Source of the DNA: Sphingobium soli
GTDB taxonomy: Bacteria; Pseudomonadota; Alphaproteobacteria; Sphingomonadales; Sphingomonadaceae
Length of the DNA: 64,000 bases
Reading direction: 5' to 3'
NCBI RefSeq assembly: GCF_020782245.1
Contig: NZ_JAJGNP010000007.1
Coordinates: 62,001-126,000 of the forward strand
Shown: one piece after another, positions 56,697 to 64,000 of the stretch
Numbering within the stretch: position 1 is the first letter of the stretch
Layout: every line of letters starts with the position of its first letter
Program-made: the position numbers and the translations under genes
Notes under the pieces: generated by a model
What the model saw: the letters and a program-made list of their open reading frames with translations, nothing else
Databases searched by the model: none
What the model was told of the DNA's origin: nothing

Positions 56697-56759
56697 CCGA
56701 GCGGCAGGTGCCGCGCCGGGCTTTTACGGCCTGATTGTCGATATTAGCAGGAGATATCC

Positions 56760-57272
56760 ATGTTCGCCCGGCCCAACAGCCAGCATTGCCAGGTCGCCTA
56801 TGTCACCAACGATCTCGACGCGGCGATGGCCGCGCTCAAGGACGCTTATGGCACGCCTGGCTTCTTCGAATTATCGAACATCCAGCCCGGCGAAGATCCG
56901 ACCGGCAAGCCGGTGCTCAAGATCGCGCTAGCAGTGGTCGGCGGCGTCGAGGTCGAACTGATCGAGCCGGTGGGTGACACGGCCCCCTTGTTCAGCGATT
57001 TTCTGCCCGAGGGCGATGATCTGGCCATTCGCTTTCATCATGTCGCGACCCGGATTGACGGACCGCTTGCCCATTGGGACGCCCATGTCGCTTCGCTCGA
57101 CCTCACGCGGCACCCGGTCGTGTTCGAAGGCGCGCTGGGCGACTCGCTGCGCTATATCTACACCGACGAGCGCGCGACGCTGGGCCATTATGTTGAGCAT
57201 GTCTGGATGGCGCCCGACCTTCTGGCGCAGATGCGTGCCGTCGTCCCTACCTATCCGCCTGTGAAGGACTGA
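56760..57272 (+). CDS. VOC-family protein
   Basis: 170 residues with AGGAGA. QHCQVAYVTNDLDAAMAALKDAYG opens the first module; IRFHHVATRI opens the second; H9, E71 (VELIEP), HH95-96 and E148 (HYVEHVW) could bind a metal. It resembles glyoxalase-like lyases and dioxygenase-like VOC proteins. It is 4 bp before the phosphatase gene. Function unknown. Confidence 0.78.
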   Translation: MFARPNSQHCQVAYVTNDLDAAMAALKDAYGTPGFFELSNIQPGEDPTGKPVLKIALAVVGGVEVELIEPVGDTAPLFSDFLPEGDDLAIRFHHVATRIDGPLAHWDAHVASLDLTRHPVVFEGALGDSLRYIYTDERATLGHYVEHVWMAPDLLAQMRAVVPTYPPVKD

Positions 57273-57276
57273 CTGC

Positions 57277-58041
57277 ATGACCATCGCCCTGTCCCGCCTC
57301 AATTTCCGCGACATAGGCGGTCTGCCGACTGCGGGTGGAGGGCAGGTCCGGTCCGGCATCCTGTTCCGCTCCGAAGGGCCGGCGAGTTTCTTCGAGGATC
57401 ATCATGCGGAGCTATCGGACCTGGGCTTCCGCTCGGTGGCGGACCTCCGATCGACGATCGAAAGGGACGCGGCGCCGCATGGCTGGTGCGGCCCGGATTG
57501 CCGGATTCTCGACCTCGACATGAACACCGACCTGCGCGCGCAGGGGGAGGACATGTGGCTGTCGCTCGGTCGCGAGCCGACCGCCGCGCACGCCGTCGAG
57601 GTGATGTCGCATAATTACGGCCTCATGCCGCAGGCCTTTCTGCCGCACCTGTCGCGGATGGTCGATGCGCTGCTGGCGCAGGACACGCCGATGCTGGTCC
57701 ATTGCACCGCCGGCAAGGATCGAACCGGCGTCGTCGTCGCCCTGTTCCTGGAGCTGCTCACAGTGCCGCGTCCCGTGATCATGGAGGATTATCGCAAATC
57801 CGATATATTCGGCCAGAATCTGCGCGTGTCGGGTCATCTCAAGGGCGATCTGCAAAAAACCTTCGGCTTTGTGCCGCCCGACGACATGGTGGCCATCCTG
57901 ATCGGCGTACAGGATGATTTCCTCCTGAGCGCGCTCGACATGGTCGCGACGCGATGGGGCGGGATTGAAGGGTATTTCGAGGCGGCAGGCGTCGACGCGG
58001 AGCGGCGTACTGCGCTGAGGCAATTGCTTGCCACAGACTAG
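57277..58041 (+). CDS. Tyrosine/serine protein-phosphatase-like protein
   Basis: 254 residues. The signature H-C-T-A-G-K-D-R gives nucleophile C143 and R149 (C-x5-R). NFRDIGGLPTAGGGQVRSGILFRSE near the N-terminus is typical of the bacterial MptpB-like group. Although annotated as protein phosphatases, such proteins are frequent in catabolic islands of sphingomonads and may act on small phosphates. Here a phosphotransferase-like gene (60954) in the same operon could produce the phosphorylated substrate (inference). Confidence 0.84.
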   Translation: MTIALSRLNFRDIGGLPTAGGGQVRSGILFRSEGPASFFEDHHAELSDLGFRSVADLRSTIERDAAPHGWCGPDCRILDLDMNTDLRAQGEDMWLSLGREPTAAHAVEVMSHNYGLMPQAFLPHLSRMVDALLAQDTPMLVHCTAGKDRTGVVVALFLELLTVPRPVIMEDYRKSDIFGQNLRVSGHLKGDLQKTFGFVPPDDMVAILIGVQDDFLLSALDMVATRWGGIEGYFEAAGVDAERRTALRQLLATD

Positions 58042-59341
58042 GCGGGAAATCTGCGCGGGCGTGCCAGCCGTCCTCGCCGGGCTTCTGCTGCCGGGCGGGA
58101 TCGCCCGGGCGTCGGCCGTCAACCGGAAGAATATGGTGGAGAATGAGATGAGCGACAACGGCATTTTCGAATGGGAAGATCTGCTCGACCAGCTTCGTCC
58201 GCTGGGCCAGTTGATGCGCGATCGTATCCCGGAAAGGCTGCGCAGCGATCCCCGCGTCATGCAGGAATCGGTGCGGCTGTTGCTGTCGGGCGTGCTGCGC
58301 ACGACCAATGACGCGATCATGCATGATCGCAGTCACCCGATCTTCGTGCCCGAACTTAACATCTGTCAGAATATCTTTCAGCCCAATGCGGACACTATCT
58401 ACAAGGCGGCGCTGATCGAAAGGGGCGGGACCTATCGCATCCGGGGGGATCGCGGCACTACGCGGATGATGATCCTGGCACAGCTCGGCCCGGACACGCT
58501 GCGCACCGGGCAGCATCATCCCGCGCAGGACGCAAATGATTTCGACGACCTGCACATCGGTGCTGACGGAACCTTCGATGCCATCCTCTCGCCGACCCGG
58601 CCTACCGGCTATGAAGGCGACTGGTGGGAACTGAAACCCGCGACCGAGAAGCTGATGGTGCGGATCGTCGCCTGCGACTGGGGCGTCGAGCGCGAGCCAC
58701 GCTTCGGCATCGTACGTTTGGACACAGATCACGCCGCTAAGGGGCGCCCCACGCTGGCGCAACTGGCGCACCGTTTCGCCGAGATTCCGGCCACCGCGAC
58801 CGTCTGCGCGCTGGCGTTCCCCGACAAGGTGCAGAAGCTGCGCGACGAAGGGCTGATCAATACGCTGAAAGTCGTCGACTTCTCGCAGATGACCGGTCTT
58901 GCCCGGCAGTCCTATTATGAGGGCGCCTACGAGCTGGCTGATGACGAGGCGTTGATTACCGAGGTGCAGATCCCGAAGGAAGTCGACTACTGGTCACTGA
59001 TCCTGACCAACGAACTTTATGAGACGACCGACTGGTATCATAACCAGTCCAGTCTCAACGCGGCGCAGGCCGTGCTCGACGGCGACGGCTATTTCCGCGC
59101 CGTCATTTCCGCGCGCGACCCGGGCGTCCACAACTGGCTCGACACGTCGGGCTATGCCAGCGGCGCGGTGCAGGGGCGCTGGTTCAACACCGACGAGCGG
59201 CCCACGCCGACGACGAAGAAGGTCAAGCTGGCCGACGTGCGCAGCCATCTACCCGCTGACACCGTGCTGGTGACACCGGATGCGCGCGCGCAAGCGATCC
59301 GCGAACGTACGCTCCGCGCGCACACGCGTATCATCTGGTGA
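58028..59341 (+). CDS. DUF1214-type protein, possibly exported by Tat
   Basis: 437 residues if the TTG at 58028 is used, which overlaps the phosphatase by 14 bp. That start gives TRREICAGVPAVLAGLLLPGG then ARASA, which looks like a twin-arginine signal with an A-x-A cleavage site. ATG 58148 (MSDNGIF) has a better GGAG ribosome site and would give a cytoplasmic 397-residue protein. The rest (NADTIYKAALIERGGTYRIRG, DWWELKPATEKLMVRI, NQSSLNAAQAVLDGDGYFRAVISARDPGVHNWLDT) fits DUF1214/DUF1254-type proteins, whose biochemical role is unclear. Confidence 0.7.
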   Translation: MPQTRREICAGVPAVLAGLLLPGGIARASAVNRKNMVENEMSDNGIFEWEDLLDQLRPLGQLMRDRIPERLRSDPRVMQESVRLLLSGVLRTTNDAIMHDRSHPIFVPELNICQNIFQPNADTIYKAALIERGGTYRIRGDRGTTRMMILAQLGPDTLRTGQHHPAQDANDFDDLHIGADGTFDAILSPTRPTGYEGDWWELKPATEKLMVRIVACDWGVEREPRFGIVRLDTDHAAKGRPTLAQLAHRFAEIPATATVCALAFPDKVQKLRDEGLINTLKVVDFSQMTGLARQSYYEGAYELADDEALITEVQIPKEVDYWSLILTNELYETTDWYHNQSSLNAAQAVLDGDGYFRAVISARDPGVHNWLDTSGYASGAVQGRWFNTDERPTPTTKKVKLADVRSHLPADTVLVTPDARAQAIRERTLRAHTRIIW

Positions 59342-59352
59342 TGGAGGATTAA

Positions 59353-59808
59353 ATGAGCGACGATCTGGCCAGGCTGCTCGACTATGAGGCGATCCGCAAC
59401 GTGAAGGCGCGCTATTGCCGCTTTCTCGACACGAAGGACTGGGACGGCTTTCTCTCCCTGTTCACGCCCGATGCGGTGCTGGATGTCGAGGAGGATACCG
59501 GCAACCCGCCGATGAGCGGACATGCCGCCATATTGGAGCAGGTGCGCTCTGCGGTCATCGATGCGCGGTCGGCGCATCAGATCCACTCGTCGGAGATCGA
59601 CCTGCGCGGCGATGAGGCGGACATGATCACGGCGATGCAGGACCGGGTGGTCTGGGCGCCGGGCAAATGCCCTATCCCCGGCGGCCAGTCGATCACCGGT
59701 TTCGGCCATTATACCGAACGCTATGTGCGTCGGGACGGACAGTGGAAAATCGCGGCGCTCAAGCTCGCCCGCCTCTATGTCGAGGTGCATCCCGGACCTG
59801 CCGTTTGA
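59353..59808 (+). CDS. SnoaL/NTF2-like protein
   Basis: 151 residues. YCRFLDTKDWDGFLSLFTPDAVLDVEEDT and HYTERYVRRDGQWKIAALKLARL mark the fold. It is 11 bp after the DUF1214-like gene and 60 bp before the LLM gene. Function unknown. Confidence 0.78.
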   Translation: MSDDLARLLDYEAIRNVKARYCRFLDTKDWDGFLSLFTPDAVLDVEEDTGNPPMSGHAAILEQVRSAVIDARSAHQIHSSEIDLRGDEADMITAMQDRVVWAPGKCPIPGGQSITGFGHYTERYVRRDGQWKIAALKLARLYVEVHPGPAV

Positions 59809-59868
59809 CAGGTTGCCAATGCTCCTCCCAACGGCAATGCAGTGGCATATATTTGAGAGGACAAGGGA

Positions 59869-60951
59869 ATGACGGAAGCGGTGGAACCGGGCGCACGGGC
59901 ACTTTTCGATAAGTTCGGCACCTATATCCTGCCCGGCCGCGTGAACGATCCGCGTCGCGGCATCGACGAAGCGAAGGAAGCGGAGCGCATCGGCCTTGGT
60001 TGCGTGTGGATTTCCGAACGCTATGCGCTCAAGGAGCCGGCGGTGCTGGCGGGCGCGGTGGCCGAGGCCACGTCGAAGATTCGCATCACCGGCACCATGT
60101 ATGCGACGATGCGCCATCCGCTCGTCACCGCCAGCGTTGCCGACATGATGCAGGCGATGAGCGGGGATCGGTTCCGCCTGATGTTCGCGCGGGCCGTGCC
60201 GGCCTATATGAAAATGCTCGGTTCGCCGCCGATCACCATGGAACGGCTGGCCGATCTGATCTCGATCTGTCGGCGTCTCTGGGCGGGCGAGAAGATCAAT
60301 TATGAGGGCGTGCTGGGCAAATTCCCCGCCATCAGCCTCACCGATCGTCATGGCGGCACGCCGCCGCCGATCATCTTTACCGCGATCGGTCCCAAGAGCC
60401 TGGAATTTGCCGGCGAACATTGCGACGGCGTGCTGCTGCATCCCTTCGTGTCGGCGCAGGGGGTGAAGAACAGCGCGAAGATTGTCCGCGACGCGGCCGA
60501 AAAGGCCGGCCGTGATCCCATGTCCGTGCGCATCTATCACAATATCATCGTCGCCCCGGACCTGCCCAAGGAGGAGGAGGAGGCCGTCGTCGGCGGCCGC
60601 GCCATCACTTATTTCGAACTGCCCGGCTTTGGCGACCTGATCGTCGACATCAATGGATGGGACACGAAGGTGCTGGAGGATATCCGCGCCCATCCCAAAA
60701 TCGCCGGCCTCAACGGCAAGCCGGCGGATCAGGCCTATACACGGCAGGAACTGGTCGATGTCAGTCGTCTCATTCCGCAGCAATGGCTGGATGAAGGCGC
60801 TGCCGTGGGGACCGCAGCCCAGTGCGCCGACCAGCTAATGGCCTTTCTGGACGCGGGCGCCGATGAAATCCTGCTGCACGGCTCGTCGCCCAAGGATATG
60901 GGGCCGCTCACCACAGAACTGAAGCGCGCGCTGGCGGGGAAGGGGCTGTAA
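59869..60951 (+). CDS. LLM-class F420/flavin-dependent oxidoreductase
   Basis: 360 residues. KFGTYILPGRVNDPRRGIDEAKEAERIGLGCVWISERYALKEPAVLAGA opens the barrel, MMQAMSGDRFRLMFARAVPAYMKMLG is the luciferase-family signature, and FTAIGPKSLEFAGEHCDGVLLHP the cofactor loop. It is the fourth family member in the window. Its operon has no F420 genes, but the cofactor could come from the 40-46 kb operon. Confidence 0.84.
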   Translation: MTEAVEPGARALFDKFGTYILPGRVNDPRRGIDEAKEAERIGLGCVWISERYALKEPAVLAGAVAEATSKIRITGTMYATMRHPLVTASVADMMQAMSGDRFRLMFARAVPAYMKMLGSPPITMERLADLISICRRLWAGEKINYEGVLGKFPAISLTDRHGGTPPPIIFTAIGPKSLEFAGEHCDGVLLHPFVSAQGVKNSAKIVRDAAEKAGRDPMSVRIYHNIIVAPDLPKEEEEAVVGGRAITYFELPGFGDLIVDINGWDTKVLEDIRAHPKIAGLNGKPADQAYTRQELVDVSRLIPQQWLDEGAAVGTAAQCADQLMAFLDAGADEILLHGSSPKDMGPLTTELKRALAGKGL

Positions 60952-60953
60952 TC

Positions 60954-62084
60954 ATGGAATTGCTGACCCCCGATCGTCTCACCGTCCAGTTACAAGACTG
61001 GCTGGCGGGCGAAAAGCCCGAATGGCACGACATTCGCGTTCGCCCGCTCGATGTGACGCTGGGCGCAGGCTTTTCGGCGGACATCTTTTTCGTCGACGTC
61101 GACTATGTCGATCCGGCCGGTCCCCAGAGCCAGACGCTCGTGGTTCGCCGTCAACCGATGGACCTGGAAGTGGTGTTCGGCAGCAGCCTGGCGCTACAGG
61201 GCAAGATGATGGCGGCGCTCGATGCGCGGGGCGACCTGCCCGTCCCGCCCTGGATCGGCATGCATCTCGACCCCGATATTCTCGGCCTGCCTTTCCTCGT
61301 TATGGGCAAGGTGGAAGGGGAATGCGCCAAGCAGAAGCCCAACTATAATTTGGAGGGCTGGCTGGTCGAGATGAGCCCGGCGCAGCGACGGCAAAGCTTC
61401 ACGAACGCCATCAACGCCTTTGCCAGCCTGGCGAAGATCGACTGGCGCGATGGCTTTGAATTTCTCGCCCAGCCTGAAAATGGGCAGCCAGGGCTTGATC
61501 AATATGTCGGCGCGCTCGAAGCGTGGCACAAGGCGGCCGGCCGAGGCCGCGCCATGCCCATCGTGGATGCAGCCATGGCCTATGTGCGCGCCAACATGCC
61601 GGCCGTTGCGGGGGTGAATGTGCTGTGGGGCGATCCCACGCCATCGAACGTGATGTTTTCCGCCGATGGTCAGGTCAACGCGCTGATCGACTGGGAACTC
61701 GCGGCGCTGGGACCGGCCGAGCTTGACCTCGCCTGGTGGCTCTATTTCGACGATCTGTTCGGCCGTCGCTTCGGCATCACTCGGCTGGAAGGCCTGCCGA
61801 CCAGGGACGAGACGATCGCCATCTGGGAAGCGGCAAGCGGCCAGAAGGCCGGGCATCTCGATTACTATGACATCGTTGCGGCGCTCCGTATGGCGCTGGT
61901 CGCCGTGGGCGCCTTCGACCGGCAGGTCGGCATCGGCAATATCCCCGCGACCAACAAATCGCTTAACGACAATTTCATGACCCTGTATCTGGCTGAAAAG
62001 CTGGGGCTGCCTATCCCCGAACTCGGACCGGATTTCGTAGCCTTCATGAAGAATCTAACGCCGGTGGAAGACAAGGCGGCCTGA
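60954..62084 (+). CDS. Aminoglycoside-phosphotransferase-fold kinase-like protein (ACAD10/11 N-domain type)
   Basis: 376 residues, starting 2 bp after the LLM stop. The catalytic loop reads L-W-G-D-P-T-P-S-N-V-M-F with D227; the usual histidine of H-G-D is tryptophan. ALIDWELAALGPAELDLAWW is the metal-binding segment, LVVRRQP carries the ATP lysine/arginine region. In human ACAD10/11 the related domain phosphorylates 4-hydroxyacyl-CoA. By analogy it may phosphorylate a hydroxyacid or hydroxyacyl-CoA (inference). Confidence 0.82.
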   Translation: MELLTPDRLTVQLQDWLAGEKPEWHDIRVRPLDVTLGAGFSADIFFVDVDYVDPAGPQSQTLVVRRQPMDLEVVFGSSLALQGKMMAALDARGDLPVPPWIGMHLDPDILGLPFLVMGKVEGECAKQKPNYNLEGWLVEMSPAQRRQSFTNAINAFASLAKIDWRDGFEFLAQPENGQPGLDQYVGALEAWHKAAGRGRAMPIVDAAMAYVRANMPAVAGVNVLWGDPTPSNVMFSADGQVNALIDWELAALGPAELDLAWWLYFDDLFGRRFGITRLEGLPTRDETIAIWEAASGQKAGHLDYYDIVAALRMALVAVGAFDRQVGIGNIPATNKSLNDNFMTLYLAEKLGLPIPELGPDFVAFMKNLTPVEDKAA

Positions 62085-62179
62085 AAACGGGCCGCTGCGT
62101 GTAAAAGCGAATTGCCCGCTTGACCGATGCCCCAATCAATAAATATACAGTGTGGAATAATAAAATGGAGAGGTGAGTC

Positions 62180-62212
62180 ATGCGGCAGCGGCCGGTCGAA
62201 GGGCATTCATGA
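62180..62212 (+). CDS. Ten-codon leader reading frame ending on the sulfotransferase start
   Basis: ATG at 62180 follows GGAGAGG at good spacing and encodes MRQRPVEGHS, then TGA overlapping the ATG of the next gene (ATGA at 62209). The arrangement would couple translation. A GTG at 62173 in the sulfotransferase frame is poorly placed relative to the same ribosome site. Confidence 0.4.
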   Translation: MRQRPVEGHS

Positions 62213-63396
62213 AAAGCGCTGTCGCAGAGCGCGCGCCGCTTTCCGCCGATGCACTGATCGCGGAAGCGCGCGCCGTGACCGGACTGTCGGACTTTGGATC
62301 GGACCTGTCCTTCATGACCGGCTTTCGTCGGCTGGTCGATGCAGTCGAGGCGATGGACCCGTCCGCCCAGTTACGCGACACCGCGCATCACAAAATCGTC
62401 GGCCTGCTCGCGACCCGACTGCGCTTCGCCGAAGACGAACGGCTGCATCCTGACATCGTGGCGCAGGATGTGGGCGACCCGCTGATCGTCTGCGGCCTGC
62501 CGCGCACCGGGACGACGATCACATACGACCTGCTTTGCCTCGATCCGGCGGCCCGGGCGCCGCGCGAATGGGAATGGTATATCCCCTGGCCGGCGCCGGA
62601 AATATCCAGTTTCGACAGCGATCCGCGCATAGCGCAGGTGCAGGCCATCTATGAAAACTGGCTGAAGCACGCGCCGCAACTGGCCGACATCCAGCGGATG
62701 GATTGCACCCAGCCGGGCGAGTGCAACCATGGCATGATGCTGCATTTCGCCAGCACCAATTTCCCGGCCGAACTGGGCGTGCCCGCCTTTGCCCGATGGC
62801 TGCAGGACGTCGTGCCAGAAGGGCAATATCGCACCCACAAGCGGATTCTCCAGCACTTCCAGTGGAAAGGGCCAAGGGGCCGTTGGACGCTGAAATCGCC
62901 GCAGCATCTCATGGACCTGCCGGGCCTGGTGGAAACCTATCCGGGCGCGATGCTGGTGTGGACGCATCGCGATCCGGTGCTGACCCTTTCTTCGCTGTCG
63001 AGCATGATCGCCGGCTTCTTGGCCGCGGTCGGCGGCGCCAATGATCTTCAGGCGATCGGCCGCTCGGTCGTCGATACCTGGTGCGCGGGGTTGGCGCGAG
63101 CGACGCAGGCCCGTGCCAACGATGCAGCGATCGAGGGCCGCATCCTGGACCTCGCCCACCGCGATATCGTCGCTGACCCGATGGCGACCATTGAGCGCAT
63201 CTACGACCGGTTCGGCCTGCCATTCACCGACCCCCATCGTGACCGCATCGTGGAGTTCCTGACGAACAATCCTGCCGCCAGCCGCCTCGGTAAGCACAGA
63301 CACAGCCCCGACCAGTTCGGCATCGATCCGGGCGAGGTGCATGGACGGCTCGCCGACTATTATGCGCGCTACGGCCATCTGTTCGACCGCGCCTGA
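62209..63396 (+). CDS. Sulfotransferase-fold protein
   Basis: 395 residues from ATG 62209; an extension to GTG 62173 is open. The loop G-L-P-R-T-G-T-T lies at 96-103, WTHRDPVLTLSSL and WTLKSPQHLMDLPGL are the other PAPS-site blocks. It shares these motifs with the 53464 protein but is clearly distinct. It is part of the AraC-linked operon, 124 bp after the kinase-like gene, with an AT-rich gap that may hold its own promoter. Confidence 0.85.
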   Translation: MKSAVAERAPLSADALIAEARAVTGLSDFGSDLSFMTGFRRLVDAVEAMDPSAQLRDTAHHKIVGLLATRLRFAEDERLHPDIVAQDVGDPLIVCGLPRTGTTITYDLLCLDPAARAPREWEWYIPWPAPEISSFDSDPRIAQVQAIYENWLKHAPQLADIQRMDCTQPGECNHGMMLHFASTNFPAELGVPAFARWLQDVVPEGQYRTHKRILQHFQWKGPRGRWTLKSPQHLMDLPGLVETYPGAMLVWTHRDPVLTLSSLSSMIAGFLAAVGGANDLQAIGRSVVDTWCAGLARATQARANDAAIEGRILDLAHRDIVADPMATIERIYDRFGLPFTDPHRDRIVEFLTNNPAASRLGKHRHSPDQFGIDPGEVHGRLADYYARYGHLFDRA

Positions 63397-63421
63397 CCCC
63401 CTATCTTCTGGAGTATCCAGC

Positions 63422-64000
63422 ATGAGTGTTCTCGACCGTTTCCGCCTCGACGGGCGCACGGCCATCCTGACCGGGGTCGGGCCGGGCGTCGGCGAACATG
63501 TCGCCAAGGCCTATGCCGAATTGGGCGCCAACGTGGTTCTCTCGGCCCGCTCGCAGGACCGGCTCGACCGGATTGCGGCAGAGATCAACGCTCGCGACGG
63601 CGGCCGGGCGATCGCCATCGCCGCCGACGCGGGCGAGAAGGGCGATCTTGAACGGCTGGTGGCGGGCGCGCGCGCCGCCTTCGGTCCCATCCATATCGTG
63701 TTCAACAATGCGGCGGCGGGCGTCGTCTATGCCGCAGATGGCGGGCTCTGGGCGAACACGGATGAAGTCTGGAAGACAGCGATGGACGTCAACGTCATGG
63801 CGACCTGGCGTCTGACCGAACTGACGGAGGCCGATATGAAGGCGCATGGCAAGGGCAGCATCATTTCGGTCCAGAGCTGCGGCGGCTTCACGCCGATCCC
63901 GCCCGCCGTCGCCTATGGCGTGTCGAAGGCGGCGCTGCTTTTCCTGGTGCGCGAGTTGGCTAAGACGCAGGCGCCGCACACCAGGATCAATTGCCTGTGC
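63422..64000 (+). CDS. Short-chain dehydrogenase/reductase, 3' end cut by window edge
   Basis: 193 visible residues. TGVGPGVG near residue 18 replaces the usual TG-x3-G-x-G with a proline-containing form. NNAAAG, SVQSCGG for the serine and Y-x3-K in AYGVSKAAL are present. It starts 25 bp after the sulfotransferase stop with a TGGAG site. The C-terminal substrate loop lies outside the window. Confidence 0.84.
   Translation, partial: MSVLDRFRLDGRTAILTGVGPGVGEHVAKAYAELGANVVLSARSQDRLDRIAAEINARDGGRAIAIAADAGEKGDLERLVAGARAAFGPIHIVFNNAAAGVVYAADGGLWANTDEVWKTAMDVNVMATWRLTELTEADMKAHGKGSIISVQSCGGFTPIPPAVAYGVSKAALLFLVRELAKTQAPHTRINCLC

Noticed and set aside
59152..60783. A 543-codon minus-strand open frame across the NTF2-like and LLM genes
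   Set aside because: It spans two well-supported plus-strand genes and their gap, has an arginine/histidine-rich composition typical of antisense frames, and shows no family motif.
1..64000. Insertion sequence, phage or integrative-element boundary
   Set aside because: I saw no transposase, integrase, tRNA gene, long terminal inverted repeat or duplicated flanking site. If the island was transferred, its ends lie outside the window.
1..64000. CRISPR array or tandem satellite repeat
   Set aside because: The only exact direct repeat longer than 20 bp that I noticed is the two-copy unit at 31831-31873, which is a regulatory-type repeat, not an array.

Overview
The window is GC-rich, densely packed alphaproteobacterial DNA. 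Its gene content (a TonB-dependent receptor, Rieske oxygenases with separate ferredoxins, many SnoaL/NTF2-like proteins and SDRs, and a MalT-type LuxR regulator) points to a sphingomonad such as Sphingobium, Novosphingobium or Sphingomonas. That placement is inferred from style and family content, because no rRNA or housekeeping marker is present. I saw no tRNA, rRNA, CRISPR array, insertion sequence or integrase. The window is one large catabolic island for an unidentified hydrophobic, probably cyclic or aromatic, substrate.

Layout: (1) 1-3038 encodes a three-component Rieske dioxygenase: reductase (cut by the window edge), beta and alpha subunits, and a divergent [3Fe-4S]-type ferredoxin. 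(2) 3.1-11.3 kb holds an old yellow enzyme, an SDR/MDR/NTF2 operon, a membrane PQQ dehydrogenase, NTF2-like proteins and an alpha/beta hydrolase. (3) 11.3-19.5 kb, minus strand, holds an acyl-CoA dehydrogenase with a two-subunit hot-dog hydratase, and a ring-cleavage operon (extradiol dioxygenase, FAH-family hydrolase, alpha/beta hydrolase, SDR, FMN reductase), with a divergent GntR regulator. (4) 20.4-31.7 kb is a CoA-ligase and beta-oxidation block (thiolase, FadJ-like protein, acyl-CoA dehydrogenase, MaoC, SDRs). (5) 31.7-36.7 kb holds the MalT/LAL-type LuxR regulator, a BKACE enzyme and an AMACR-like racemase. (6) 37-48.5 kb holds a TonB receptor, then a complete coenzyme F420 operon (FO synthase FbiC, F420:NADP reductase, CofE, CofD, CofC) bracketed by luciferase-like (LLM) oxidoreductases, then a ketosteroid-dehydrogenase-like flavoprotein. 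(7) 48.6-54.8 kb holds another LLM enzyme, an unusual pair of Rieske-oxygenase subunits with complementary losses, TetR, an NTF2-like protein, a [2Fe-2S] ferredoxin and a sulfotransferase-fold protein. (8) 54.9-64 kb is a plus-strand AraC-led operon (SDR, VOC, phosphatase, DUF1214-like, NTF2, LLM, kinase-like, sulfotransferase-like, SDR).

Two observations stand out. First, an inverted repeat CCTRTC-N4-GAYAGG (looser form CCTNYC-N4-GRNAGG) recurs about 13 times by eye. Nearly every copy is intergenic and 50-116 bp upstream of a start codon, including in front of the MalT-type regulator itself. It would tie the old yellow enzyme, beta-oxidation, BKACE, TonB receptor, F420, LLM and ferredoxin transcription units into one regulon. 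Second, the adjacent genes at 50811-51749 and 49723-50796 look like one Rieske oxygenase divided by reciprocal degeneration: one keeps the [2Fe-2S] ligands but lacks the iron-site histidines, the other keeps the D-x2-H-x4-H iron site but has lost the Rieske loops.

A working model (inference): the TonB receptor imports the substrate. Rieske, PQQ and flavin enzymes oxidise it, and F420H2-dependent LLM enzymes may carry out a low-potential reduction. Ring cleavage by the extradiol enzyme and hydrolases follows, and CoA activation, beta-oxidation and BKACE/AMACR steps finish degradation.
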